A DNA stretch of 64,000 nucleotides, taken from Erythroxylum novogranatense. Its lineage: Eukaryota > Streptophyta > Magnoliopsida > Malpighiales > Erythroxylaceae. The DNA is taken from NCBI GenBank assembly GCA_029891385.1, contig CM057233.1, positions 10,667,460 to 10,731,459 on the forward strand, in the 5' to 3' direction. Below the pieces are notes generated by a model. That model was not told where the DNA came from. It was given only the letters and a program-made list of their open reading frames with translations, and ran no database searches. The position numbers and the translations under genes are program-made. This document shows positions 34,910 to 47,699 of the stretch, piece by piece (within the stretch, counting starts at the first letter, position 1; each line of letters opens with the position of its first letter).

Positions 34910-37900
34910 TGTTGGACCCCGAACCTTGAGTAGAAATTAGAAATATGAAAATGAAATAAAATGAGTGTTTTTGTATATGAATTGGGTTATAGATTATTAT
35001 AATATTAGAATGTGTTATTAATGGATGATGAGCTGAGAAACTTTAAGCATGACCCATGATTAGATATGTAAGATATTATGGAAAAGTAAGAAATTATGAA
35101 TGACAAGATGCTATTGAATTGAGGTTGAGTTTTGGATGAATTCCAAATGATAGTTGAATTGTTAAAAATGATGTGAAATTAAGAAGAAGTGTAGTTAGAA
35201 TGAATGTTAACTTATGCATAAGAATGAAAATGAGTATGCTGATTCAAGGGAAATTAAGGAATGATTTATATAGAATTGGCCAAAGTTGCCTTCTTTGAAG
35301 TTGTAGCTTGTTCTTTTATCTTTCCAACGAGACTAAGTATGCAAGTTTTTGAGATCGTAGTTGAGATTTATGCTTATTACAAGTTAAGATGTCGTGGTGA
35401 TTGAAATTTTTGAACCTTTAGAGTTTGTGACGTGATCCCGGACTCGAAAGAGTTGATTTTAGGTAAGATATGAGTAAAGGGGAAGTTAGGTTTGGTTTAG
35501 GACCCTTTTGAGTAGTCTTGAAGGGTGAAAATTTTGTTTCATCCGAGGGTTACATGGCCTGGCCGTGTGAATTTACACGGGCCGTGTAAATCCAGGCGCA
35601 GGAGACAGTTTTCACCCGTAGGTTACACGGGCTATGTGATTTGTACACGGTCCGTGTACCCCGATAATGATAGAATTTCGAATTTTGGTCCTCATAAAAG
35701 TTGTAGCCCTAGATGTCTACTTTCTAACCGTCTAAGAACGAAGTAAATCAGATATTTAGATCAAAAGTTATGTCATTTGCGCCAAAAGATGTTCAAATCG
35801 ATTTAGGGTTTGAGCATGTTGTATTGTTTTGATCATAACTCACTCATCCGACCTCGGATTGAGGCAATTCTTGAAGCATTGAATTCTTAACACATGTTTC
35901 CTTCTCTCCATGAAAATTTGTATCAATTGGAGTTGAATTGAAAGAGTTTTCTTGAATCATATGAAAATCGGAATGATTTGTCTCATTCTGAGCTTGCTAT
36001 TTTTCCTTCCTCATCTGACTTGTGTCCAATCATTTGCTTATATCTTTTCCGTCCGACATCCGAATGACTTAGTTCTCTAAGCGTTGGATTCCAAAGACAC
36101 TTAATTTCATATTAATGGAAAATTATAAATTTTAGGGATTTAATTGAGCAAGATTATTTGAATCAAAGTGAGACAGGAAAGTTTCTGAACATAGTTCAGT
36201 ATTTTATGAAATTCGAGATCTGTGGAGATCCGATTGAAGTGATGTTTGAGGGAAAATAAAGTTAAGACAAGGGGCTACAAGTCATATGAAGAAATGAAAT
36301 TTCAATTTAGCCTTTAAGAATGCTAATTTGTGGAAGGAAGTGAATTGCTAAAAATGTGTTAGTAGAACGATATGCTCGACATGTTTGGACTATAACTTTT
36401 AATATAGTGCTCCGAATTGAATGATTCTTGAGGAATTATGAAATTAAGACATAGAGGAACATTTTTTTAGAAGGAAATTTTGACAAATTCCTTCAAATGG
36501 ATAGTGCGAAACATGTCCGCAAGTGAGCATAACTTAAAGTAAAGTTCAGGGGCAAATTAGAAAGTTAACTTAAAGACTAAAGTTTATAGGCATATGAGGA
36601 GGGGCAAAAGGGTCTTTTCACCCCCATTTTAATGACATGGCATATAAAAAAAGGGGATGGTCGTGGGTTCTAGAAGGTACTTACGAAAATACAAGAAAGA
36701 AAACAAGAAGAGGAGAGGAGAAGCAAGTTCGTAGGAGAAAGAAGAAAGAGGAGGGAAAAATTTTGCTAGGGTTCAAAATTTCATGAGTTTCCAAGGATGA
36801 TTTTCGTTGATTTCAAGAGGAAACATGAGGAAGAGGGTGAAAGCTTCCTTTGGGAGCCAAGTAAATTCGAAAATGGTGGAAAATAAGGTAAGAGAAATTT
36901 GTGAGTTTTGAGATTTTCTTGAGTTTTTGGTTGTTTTGGCTTGATATTGATATGGGCTTGTGAATTATTTAAGTTATTGTTGGTGATTTCATCTTGAGTT
37001 ATGTTTAATTTTGAATGAAAAGACTAAGGGTTATACAAGTGGATAAGAGTTGGAGATTTTAGAAGTTCTTGGTTTAGCTATCATGAATTTAGTATGGGTT
37101 TGTTAATTATGTAATCAATTTTGAGATTTATGATGGTTATGATATTAGATTTTGGAAGATTAAGATGTAGAGAGTTTGGAAACCATATGGGTTTGTGAAA
37201 TATGATGATTATGATATGAGTTTTGGTTGATTTTGGTTTAGGAAATTTTATATTGGAAGAACCAAGGAAGCTTTGGACAATTGATGATTTGATCAAGCTT
37301 ATGGCATGGATTTTAGAGGTGGGTAATATGTTTGTGTTATTTCAAGTTTTAAGCAAATTGTAAATTTTGGAAAAGTCAAGAAAGTGTTCATGCTTTATAA
37401 ACTTTTGTTTTGGCAAAAGATTGAATCAAGTGATTTGGAAAAGATTATGAATTATTAAGTTCATTGTTCCAAATGGTTTTAAAGAATTTCTATGAATATT
37501 TGGAACAAGTTTTCATGAATGTTTTGAATTGTTATCAAATGGATTTTTGAATGATTTAATAAAGATGAAATATTCGTTTGAGTTCATTGTATTTAAATTG
37601 ATTGCAAATTCAATATGTGAACTTGTGGGACATGAAGTTTAACTGATTTTGCAACGATCTAAAGTATGCATTCTTTGTTTGGAATGATTGAGAATTTTTA
37701 AGTGAATTATGATTTGCAAATTGTGTGAATTTTGAAGTGATGCTAGAAATGCATATATATATGTCATGCTCATGAAATCAAGCTTCTAAAAAATGGGTCA
37801 TATGGGCCATATGTTTTGAAGCTCATGAATTACATGTTATGTGGGTGCGATATAGTCCCTCAAGAAACCGTCACGTGCACGTTGACATTATGTGTAAAGC

Positions 37901-39272
37901 CTTCTCCCGGCTGCCCACAAGTGGCACGGAGTTCCTTTTAGGACTCCCTTATGTGTATACGACTACAAAAGGCCATTTTATGGAATTGTGTAGTTCGTCA
38001 TGAATTATGGACTTGCCAAACCATTTTGATATGTTATATTATATGATGTTGTATGAAATGTGATGCATTCATATCCTTGGAATTGTTCATGTTTTGTGAA
38101 AAGAAGAATTTGAGTTTTACGAGAATTAAGAAAGTGAGGTTTTTAACTATGACAGTTTTTGGAAAGTGTGTATTAGTGTTTTGAAAAATGAAGTGTTTGT
38201 GAAATAAACATTGGAGGAAATTCCTACTATGAAATTCTTTATAAGATGACAAAGTTTTGAGAAATGGCTTTTGTTCATTTTTCAATCCATAAGCATATTA
38301 TCCACGAGCTCTGTAGCTCACCCCCCCCTCTTTCATCCCCATCTCCAGGTGTTCAAGCAGGAGATTGGATGAAAGCATGTCAAGATTTTATGTTCATTTT
38401 GTACAGCATGTGATTTGTATAAAGTAGAGGTTGTATAAGTCTTGAATTTTGGCTTGATTTGCCATTAATGTATTACAAGCATTTTATTTCAAGGTGTATG
38501 ATGATTTATGAATTGGTGGATGGTTATGACATCATTTATTGATTTGATCTTATGAATGTGAGATGGATATGTATGGATATGGATGAATGTATATGATGAA
38601 CATGAATGATGAAGTTATGTATGGATTTGATTATGATTGGTATATTGAATTGAGTATGAATGTGATTTGGATGCGGATGAATTGGATTGTTTGAGCTGGT
38701 TTTATAGAAATGTATTTAAGTCAATTGCAGGTTTTGGGATTGTTAAATTGCAGCCGTCATGATGCTGGATTTTTGTGTATGATAGTTTATGGTTTAAGCG
38801 AATAGATTAGCGAAATTGTGTATGAGTGTATGGATGTATTGATATGAGTATGAGATGGTTATGATAAGAAATACGAATAGGATGATTAAGAAGAATCAAG
38901 AAAATTGAGATTAGAATGAGTTTAAGGATAAGTTTCCAAGTATGATAGATGAAATACATTGTATAAGAAAGCAAGAAAGAAAAAAAAATTAATACCGATT
39001 CGGATAGGTCAAGTCTAAGGTATCCAACGCGACGCTTCTTTAAGATAATTAATCCCGAATGTCGAACACTTGTCATGCTACTCGATTTGTCTTCATTTGT
39101 ATGTTTTGCTTCCAAGTTGAATTCGATCCGTTTCTTTTTCACATGTTTGTCAAAAGTTGAATACGTTTCGTATTTCGCTTCACTTTTGATTTCCGCGTTT
39201 GTCTATACGTATGTTCACGATTCTTAAGTAAGCAAGAGGGTTGGGTTCTGGACCCGAATTCGGGGCCCAACA
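34910..39272 (+). mobile_element. Tekay/Del-like Ty3/gypsy solo LTR, 4,363 bp
   Basis: It starts TGTTGGACCCCGAA and ends TTCGGGGCCCAACA, a 14-bp imperfect inverted pair. It is flanked by GCATG at 34905-34909 and 39273-39277. No gag or pol motif was found inside, and the length fits the very long LTRs of Del/Tekay chromoviruses. Typical features are paired CACGG/CCGTG motifs (35560-35660), CCTCAAGAAACCGTCACGTGCACG near 37860, and a C-run followed by CTCTTTCATCCCC at about 38321-38341. Plus orientation is inferred from the order of these features. It is nested in the SIRE LTR, so it is the younger of the two. Confidence 0.85.
35545..35665 (+). repeat. Paired CACGG/CCGTG motifs in the Tekay LTR
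   Basis: TTACACGGGCCGTGTAA at about 35571-35588 is a near-perfect palindrome, and GTACACGGTCCGTGTAC at about 35643-35659 is another. Decayed versions are CATGGCCTGGCCGTGTG and TACACGGGCTATGTG. Such hairpins are common in the LTRs of these elements. Confidence 0.85.
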
Positions 39273-39354
39273 GCATGATTGTTATGACCGTTCCTTAACA
39301 ATCTCCTTTTCATTTTTGGCTTAATTGGACCGTTGGAATTAATTTGTTGTACCA

Positions 39355-39606
39355 ATAAGTCGACTTGTCGTTATGTATAAGTCGACTTGTTCCAACATTT
39401 TTCGTTAAATTTTATCTCCGCTCTTCTATAAGTCGACTTGTGCTGTGTAAGTCGACTTGTGGTCCTCGATAAGTCGACTTATGTACTATTAGTCGACTTG
39501 TGTTGACATATCCTCATATATTAGTCGACTTATGCTATTCTAGTCGATTTATGTTGTTCGGATCTTTATGTATAAGTCGACTTATGCTGTGCAAGTCGAC
39601 TTATGT
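39355..39606. repeat. Ten copies of the palindrome AAGTCGACTT in the SIRE LTR
   Basis: AAGTCGACTT or TAGTCGACTT recurs about ten times within 250 bp, followed by GTG or ATG and separated by 10-30 bp of differing sequence (for example at 39357, 39381, 39429, 39448, 39470, 39490, 39522, 39539, 39573, 39593). One copy has lost its core (TAGTCGATTT). It is part of the solo LTR, right of the nested Tekay LTR. Confidence 0.88.
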
Positions 39607-39843
39607 TGGCTTCAACGGTAATATCCATCCAAATCTTCTATAATCCTCATTATTAATGTCTCTTTTACTTATAAGGCAACTTCCATCTTGATTCTTCAAT
39701 GATTAGTAACTTGTCCATCTTGATTTGCACAATTCTTTCATTGAATAATACCTGAAATAATTTCTTAACTAATTCTAGATATTTTATTATTATCAAAACA
39801 TAAAGGGATTTAATTTGTCAATCACCATTGGTCCAACATCTTC

Positions 39844-41745
39844 TTCTCTATTAAAAATAGCTACAAAGTTTATTTCCAAAAAATTGTTCTACGTCCTAAT
39901 AGTGAACCTTAAGTTTAGAATAAAAGAAAAGTGAAACAATCTCCTTAGAATTAAGGATTATAAAGCTTTTATACATTTTTCTTATCACAAATATGGTTCG
40001 GGACAAAGTCATCTCCAAGTTGTGTATACTTCTTATCTAAAGAGCGACATGGGCTCTAACATATCAATGTTCTTATATTTTATTATGAATTTTCTCCATT
40101 TGCACACAAGTTGAGACATGACTGCATCCCATAGCACGTGTTCTTTCAAAAACTTTTCCTGCCATACAATCTCTCTTTTGCTCTTATTTTGATTGTATAT
40201 TTAATTATAAGTTGTTTAAGAATGATACAATCTTGCACACAGTTATATACTAGATCATGTTTAGCCAAATTTGTGTTTTCTTCATGTTTTCACTTGTAAT
40301 CTTCTTCATTTCTTGGCAAAGCTTACCTTAAGGTAATATCTTATTAATTGCATAAAATATATTATAAGCTAAAAAATTAATGTATTTTAAGCATAAAATA
40401 AGGTACCATCTTGGTGAAATATATGTATGCTTTATTTAAATCAAATATCTTAACATTTAATTTTTTTCTTATTCTAAAACAAATTAATCTCAATCACTCT
40501 CAATTTAACCAAGTTTCAACTCTAAGAAAGTTTAAAAACTAATTAAAGAAATCAAAGGTGCTCATTATTTTCTTAACTACATTACATCAACTATTTATTT
40601 TCTTAAAACTTGCACCGATTTACGTTTACTTTAACTTAAATGAATAACCCTTCAAAAATCAACTTAATTCAAATAATTTTACCCCATATATAAAATAAAG
40701 ATAAGGAGTAAAAGTTTTTCTTTCTCACACACTTAATAACATTGTTAAAAATAAATTAAAACACTTATTTTAGACTTTTATGGAGTATAAGAGGCTTCTT
40801 TGAAACACCATTCCAACTTTTTAATGATAAGGTAAACTTAATGAATACCACTTGTTATTATTTTAGTCAATCATTTCAAATGGTTATTATAACCATTCTT
40901 AACATCAAATCTTTATTTAAGTTAGAGTCAATGAAGTAAAATTAATTTTTCATTTTCATTTTAAAAAATAATGGAACACTAGGTTATAAGTTCAACGTTA
41001 ACTTAATTTGTGTTGAAAATCATACACAACGTTTCATTATTCAAATCAAGAATAAATTTAAGTTCATTAAATTAAATTGAAATTAAACTACTCATTAATT
41101 GTTATAGCTATGGACATGACCTAGTTGAATCAAAATATTTATCTAACTTCTTTTGAGTCCTCTGAATCACTTTCTTTTCATTGTTTATTTTTTCAAAATT
41201 TTTATTAAGATCATTTCAACTAGACCTATTTACTTAAGAGATCTGCAATTAAAAATGACTCAAAATATTCCATCCCACACTTAAATTAAACATTTTTGTT
41301 AATGTAGCAATGATAAGCATAAAAAAGAAACATAGTACATAAAAGTGGATATAGAGGAAGGAAAATAAAATATTAAGAAAAGCGCTCGAGCCTTTCATGT
41401 CGTACTATTCAATATTAGTGCGATAAAAATCTAAAACCATTTGATACCTTGCATAAAGATAAACAAAAATAAAAACTATAAAATGCAAAGTGTTCTAAGA
41501 ACATTAAATGAAATAAGTACTCAATAAAGGAAAATAAAATAATTGAAATGTAAAATATACTTTGAAAAGAATAAGGAAAAAAACATAGGATAAAAGAAAA
41601 TACATAGGATAAAATAAGAAGAAACACAAATCATATATTAGTTACACCATTATGATCACCACCCCAAAGTAAAGATGGTGGAAAGGTCCTAGGTGTCATG
41701 ACAAACCCAACATAGTGGGAATATATAGGCAGATTCTTTTTGATC
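39844..41745 (+). mobile_element. Athila-type copy 1, continued after the SIRE insertion
   Basis: 39844-40350 matches 58925-59430 and 41351-41743 matches 59431-59812. The stretch 40351-41350 is missing from the second copy. No frames or domains were found; the DNA is AT-rich. Similarity stops after GGGAATATATAGGCAG. Confidence 0.8.
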
Positions 41746-42700
41746 AAATTCAATTATTAGAAATCCTCTATGAGCATCTCTCGGTATTCTTATTGCATCC
41801 TAAGCAACTTATTATTACTTTACTTGATGGACTGTCCTATTGATTCTTTCCTATAATAACTATTATGGCATCAATTCAACATCCTCAATCCACTTTGCTA
41901 CTACCTTTGCCTGAGGTCTTGCCTCTTGGTCCACATTTTATATGCAACTCGACACTCTCAGGAATCTTTCCTATCTCGTCTATAAGGACTCATCCTACAC
42001 ACGATCTTTCTCCGTTCCCTCCATTCTAGCCAACATATGTTCTCTATCGACCTTCCTAAGTAACCCTATATATCTCATTATACCTAGGTCAATGGTACCA
42101 TACAACAATCCAACATCAATCTCATGAGCATAAAAAAATGCACCTAAGTTATTTTCTAATATGTTCAAGTATTACCCACCATATATTGCCTCTTCTTCCT
42201 ATTGTCCATCTATTCCAAATATATTACGAAACAAAAACTAAAGTTACTCAATTAGTGCCCCATCATGAACAATTCTTAGAATAAATTCTTACTATCCTTT
42301 CTCCCTGAGACTATATGGGCAATTTCCTGATACAAGTATCAAATGATTAGAGATATCTTGTAAGTACACTTATTTCAAGTAGGGTCATACTTAGGAACTT
42401 AAGGTTGTATCTAGTTTGAGTAGTTAATCTGGTTTTAGGATTTTATGACTATATAAGGTTATCATATGGATATAAAGAGGGATTCATCATTATTAATGAT
42501 CAATAAAAACTTTGAAAAGTGTGTTTTAACCTTTTAGAGTAACTCTTATTTTAGACTCTCCAAAAATTTACGATTTATCTAACTAAATAGTGATTGCCTC
42601 CTCCAATTGTGCCTAAAAGTTTTCTTCAAATTTGGGGTCATGTTTTTTTAAAGACACCAATAAGATCATCTTCAATTTATTTATAAAATTTATAGTTGTT
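41746..42700. other. No recognisable feature
   Basis: AT-rich DNA without domains on either strand. A 61-codon plus-strand frame at 41942-42127 has no family features. Most likely old retroelement sequence. Confidence 0.4.
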
Positions 42701-42719
42701 ATTGTTACTTTATAATTTT

Positions 42720-43080
42720 TGGGGTATGATACCTTATAGTATCATGACATACAAAAATTCCTCTACTGAAGGTTAGTTTGCTATGTTGTTTTCTTTCAAT
42801 GAGATTAGGTGGACATGAATCTTCATTCCCTTGATCAGACATTTATAGAGTTTGCAAATTTTGTATATTTTTTCTAATTTAGCAATGTAAGCTCCATCTA
42901 TCTTATTGACTACTAACCATGAGTCTGCATTGGTAACTATACAGTCTATTCATAGATATCGGATCAATTTCACTATACAATTTGTTTTTTGGTAGTTTGC
43001 CTCATTTTTAAGGCCTTTAATTCATCATGCATTTTGTAGTACTTATATTTAACTCCATTTGGAAACACGAAGCATATACA
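42720..43080 (-). pseudogene. Possible retroelement RNase H remnant
   Basis: On the minus strand, frames give TNADSWLVVNKIDGAYIAKL followed by HLISLKENNIAN. This resembles the SDSQLVV...PREQNSHAD pattern of the second RNase H in Tat-type pol. It is short, broken by stops and has no confirmed neighbours. Confidence 0.3.
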
Positions 43081-45690
43081 TACTTCACTTCCTAATTCAT
43101 CATTTCAGTCACTTCTTAATTCACCATTTCACCATCCACAAACATCATTCAAACCAAAGAGTTTTATAATGGGGGGAGGGGGGGTTTAGACACATCTAAG
43201 TCACCATAAGGAATCATGAATTCTATCAAGAAGTCTACAATTACTTTCAATTCAGTAGATGATAAGGAGACATATTTAATGTTGAGTTCAATAAGCTTTA
43301 TATGTCATTTCATAATTCTTTTGCAGTTTTGAATTTATGTATGATTGTTTGCATAAGCAGTCTTAGATTCCTTACCTCAGTGGGATTTCAATTAGGTGTT
43401 GATAATAATGTTTATAAAAGTAACATTTATATTATAGCCTCTTTTGTGACTGACATAGACAAGTATAAATATTTTGCAGCAACTGATGTTGATAACAATA
43501 ATGGGCCTCATAAATAACTTATCAAGTCTACAAAAGCTTGTTGACACTATTAGTCCTAAATAAATCTTTGGATTAAAGAATGACGAGTAATGTTTTACAA
43601 CCTCAACAAAAAATAAGAAAAGACAATGCAACGAAAAATCTTGTTGAGCTTGAAACTCAACTTATAACATAATAGTCCTACTAAAAACAAAGTTAGAAAT
43701 GTCATGGTTATTATGGTGGGGCACTCTGACACCTAAATCAATAAATAAAAAAAGATGTAAACTCTAAATAATAAGAAACATAATCTGTATTAATTCAATG
43801 GTGGACAACTTTATATAAGGGATAATTGGACAGGTGGAGTCCCATTATAAGTCAATCCCTCTAATTTTTTAATTATAACATACAATCAATTTTTCGAGTG
43901 ATATTTATCTATTTTTACATTTCTGTTTTAGTAGAATTCATAATTTCTTATTAATATCCTTCTTATACCTTCTCTACAATAATCCTTCTTTAGTTTTGTC
44001 ATTTTACTAATGTTTCCATGCATTTTTAAGATTATTGAACCTAAATGTTTTAATTATACAATTATTTTAAACTTGGATCATCGTCTCATTTCATTTTTCA
44101 GGCCTGTGAAAGTTGCTTATTAAGATAAGCTCAAATTTTTTATTTACCCCTAATTATTTTGATGATAAATGTTAGTAAAAATAAGTCTACCTCTAATAGT
44201 GCTACTAGTGTTAAGAGTTCTTCATCTCACTCCTTTTAGTGATCTAGCATCGATAGCATCAAACAGTAGCAACAACATTCTTCTCGTCTCAATTGTTGCT
44301 AACCTCTCTATGGGCCTCTATTTCATCCCAAGTCTATAATTCACAACATGGTGGTTAAAAGAAAGGGACTTCGATGATGGCCTAGAAGTGGGAACTCATG
44401 CTTGTAAACTTGGGAGGTTTGACTTCAATAACATGATAGGGAGATTTGATATTGTTGCTGATTTCCATACTTGCTACCCTGAAACAGAAGAGATGATTTG
44501 TTAGTCCAAGTCAGGGGAAGTTGGCATCTATTACTAACACGTTTAGATATGGTCTTAGGCTTCCATCACGCCTGGTTTATCATCGTCAACTTTATGGTAG
44601 CCTACTGCCTACAATATTACAAGAATTCAACACGTCCCTGCAGATTTATGCATCGAATACGGCTTGTGGGTCATCAAGCCTCAATCTGGCTTCTACGTAC
44701 TTCTCAATATAAACCCTTTTTTCATTTTCATCTTTATCATCATCTTCTATTTCTCATACCTGCTCTCTTTTCTTTTTTCTTTTTCACGAATGATGAATAT
44801 GAACAAATGATTACTAAAACCAAGGTTCAAAAAGAGAAGAAGAAAAAAAAGCAAAATGTCACGCATAGCGACGGGGTCACTATCATCCCTGTCCCTACAC
44901 CTACTCCCTCCCCACTTATTGTATCCCTACCAGTTCCCTATTTTTCTGTTACTGCACTTCCTGCATAGCTTACAACTTTGGCGAATCTTTTTTGTTTTGT
45001 CCAAATTGGCATGTGAAGAAGAGGATTTTGTCTTTCACAAGGTTACGGTGAGGTCGTCAGTCGTCAGTCATCATGGAAAATTGTCACTCATGCGGATAGA
45101 GCAAAGGTCCATGACATGGACTTTTAACTTCTTTCGCACATCTTCAGGCCTCCTCCATGTTCTTTTATGGAATTTACGAAAATCTCTATAAGGTGATAAA
45201 AAGAGATGAAAGATAACAACCTTGCCTTGTGCAAAGAATATGGTAGGTTTAAGGAGAAGAGGGTGATGATTGAAAAGGAGTAGGATAGTTGACTGTTGTG
45301 CAAGAGGAGGAAATCATAATCTTGAAGACGGAGGTCGTCAATAAAAAGCAAGAAATGGAGGATCCAAAGCAAGCTTACAAGGGTGAAAAAATTCAAATAT
45401 GAAATTGTCCGTCACTATTGTAGTTCCTAGATTTTCAAAAATTAGAGCTATGATAACTTAATCAACGCTGCTTCATAGAATTCAAGCATATTCCAATCCA
45501 GTTCATAAGAAGCATAGCCTCCAAAACCTGATGCCCTGCAGATTAAAGATCCAATTCATGCTTGTAAGCATTTAGGTCGAAAGAACACATCTAGTACTTA
45601 TCAAGTTCTAGAAAATGCATTAGTTTTATAGTTTAGTAAAAAAAAAGATTTCGATCACCTTATCAACTACAAAAATTGATTACTTAGTGA
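43081..45690. other. No recognisable feature
   Basis: AT-rich DNA. A G-run (GGGGGGAGGGGGGG) lies at about 43171-43184. The 156-codon frame at 44498-44968 and its overlaps have no domain I recognise; a distant likeness to the extra ORF of gypsy elements was considered and not accepted. Confidence 0.4.
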
Positions 45691-45995
45691 CTAGTACGTA
45701 GTTATTGTGCATAAATTTTATGGCTTTAACAACAACTTAGAGACTCCATATGTGCCTTAACAAAATACTAATTAGGTATGGTAACATTATTGGCATTTTT
45801 CTCATAAAGACTCCCATTCAACACTTTAGAACCAAGCACATAGAAATTAAATATTATTTCATTAAAGATCATATGGAAAATAGGGATATTATAAGTGAGA
45901 ATTTGTTAATATATTACATTAATTAGCTGACATATTCATTAAACTAATGAGTGAGGATATATTTTCTTGATTAGAAGAGAACTAGGAGTGATTGA
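45690..45995 (+). pseudogene. SIRE/Copia RNase H C-terminal remnant
   Basis: FRTKHIEIKYYFIKDHMENR at about 45828-45885 matches the conserved end of Copia RNase H (TKHIDIRHHFIRDH type). Residues akin to LADIFIKLMSEDIFS and LRRELGVID follow to about 45995, with frame changes. The element's PPT and LTR start follow ~420 bp downstream. Confidence 0.75.
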
Positions 45996-46227
45996 TGAGA
46001 ATTTCATTTGATAGAAATCTCCATAAGTGCTTAAAATTGATTTATGCATATTTGAATGAGTACTTGTTTTACTATATATCTCAATATTAGTTTGGTAGAC
46101 TTATGAATAATTAACTTTTTGTATATTTCCAAAATGGGGAGAGAAAGTTAGCAATATTAAATTCTGGTGACATCATTAATTTCAATATCATCGTGGCAAT
46201 CATTATACAAAGCTTTATTTATGCTTA

Positions 46228-46296
46228 AAATATATTAACTTGTAAGCTTCTTTTATGATGCATAAAAATATATTAACTTGTAAGCTTCTTTTCTAA
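46228..46296. repeat. Tandem duplication of ~44 bp
   Basis: AAAATATATTAACTTGTAAG...TTCTTTT occurs twice head to tail, at about 46227 and 46267. It lies between the Copia pol remnant and its LTR. Confidence 0.8.
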
Positions 46297-46416
46297 TGCA
46301 CATAAATTTAGGGGAAGTTAACTATTCATATTATTTTGTAATGATAAAACATATATCTTTAATTTTATCGCCATTAATTTAATATCACAAAATTTTATCG
46401 ACTTAAAAAGAGACAT

Positions 46417-47660
46417 TGTTGAACCAAAGAACGTGACAATCTATTTTTTTATGATAACAAAATATAAGTATTAGTAATGAGTTTATTTTTAATAAAAATT
46501 AATATAAAAGAAATATTGTTCATGCATAAAAACAAGAAGCATCTCACAAAGACAATAGATAAAAGTTGGATTTCAACTTATGCAAGTTAGGAACAAAACT
46601 AAGACCAAGGAAGAATAAGCACAATTATAAATGAATGTGTAATTTTTATTATACTTCCTATTTAGTAACTTTGACATTTTAGAGGCTCGTCATACATAAG
46701 CTCATCAATACTTCAACTTATTGCATGAGACTTTTCAATCATCAATAGGAACCAAGATTTTGATCTCAAAGAAAATCTTCTTGATCCTTAAAACATTCTT
46801 TAGAGAATGTTTTGAGAAGTGTTTACGTTAATTTTACATTTAAACAATTAAGTGTAAGCAATTGAAGATGTTGAAATCATGATTTTAGGTGTATTAGTCA
46901 ACTTATAGGTTAATGGTTGATCAATGTAAGTTAAAGTTGTTAAAAGTGTAAGTAGAAGATATGTAGCAGACAAATTGGTAAATTAATATGTTGTAGTTAA
47001 CCAATGTATCATTAGGATGCACATCAAAGAACTAATATATAGCATTAGCTGATCAATATTGCAACATCTAGTACATTGGTTGAGCAATATGCAACAATAG
47101 TCTATTAATATATAGAAACTAGCTATTGGCAGCAGTTAGTTCTTGTTTTAACGATTATTTTAACCTTATAAACCTTATAAAAATGTTTTTTTAGACTTAG
47201 GAAAAACATTTGAGTGTCTTATATACGCATTTATAAGAGTTTTTAGAAACATTTTAAGCATTCATTATTGCATTTTAAAGTGAGTGGGACTTTAAGGTTA
47301 TCAAAGTGATTAAGTAAAAGTCTTTTTAATTGTAAATTCCTGTATGAGTTGGGTTACACTTCACTTTGGAGAAAGATTGTAAGGAGAGTTGCTCTTTACT
47401 CATGGAAAATAAGATTTCTATAAAAAGGTTCATCTTTGCCTTGTTAAAAGAAGAGACTTAATAGAAGTTTCAAGAAGTGTCTCAAACCATTATAAGTTGG
47501 TTTGGTTTTCTTATTTCCCATACTCTTTACATATTTTTTTTATTATATTAGTCATTTATATTAAGATATTTTTCATCATATATTGATTCTTGTTCAATCG
47601 TATTCATTAAATAAGAAATAGTTATTTAAATTTACTAACACTCAAGCCACTGCTCATAGG
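46417..47660 (+). mobile_element. SIRE-type Copia LTR, decayed
   Basis: TGTTGAACCAAAGAACGTGACA follows AAAAAGAGACA, a PPT-like run. The start has the same layout as the minus-strand SIRE solo LTR end at 39838 (TGTTGGACCAA..., then a T-rich stretch, then GATAATAATAAAATAT against GATAACAAAATAT). AGTTGGGTTACACTTC and ATAAGTTGGTTTGG near 47347 and 47488 suit the U5 side. The right end is not clear; 47660 is an estimate. Confidence 0.55.
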
Positions 47661-47699
47661 TCCCATTAAGGACTAACAAGTTTGACAATCTGAATCGAT

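Larger units (their letters stand above)
34374..39838 (-). mobile_element. SIRE-type Copia solo LTR (~1.1 kb net), interrupted
   Basis: Minus-strand orientation: it starts TGTTGGACCAATGGTGATTG and ends CCCCCTTCTAGATCGCTTTCA, the typical SIRE LTR start and end. It is flanked by TCTTC at 34369-34373 and 39839-39843. Removing it and one TCTTC gives CTCAATCTTCTTCTCTATT, which fits the uninterrupted copy at 58910-58927. It holds no coding sequence. Net length without the nested Tekay LTR is 1,097 bp. Confidence 0.9.

Noticed and set aside
43171..43184. G-quadruplex signal
   Set aside because: Only two G-runs lie close together; four are needed for a standard intramolecular quadruplex, and a sequencing-run artefact is possible.
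44390..44968. Frames with a faint likeness to the extra ORF/transposase_28 type of gypsy elements
   Set aside because: The likeness rests on a few residues (FRYGLRLPS) in one of two competing frames, with stops and no supporting neighbours.
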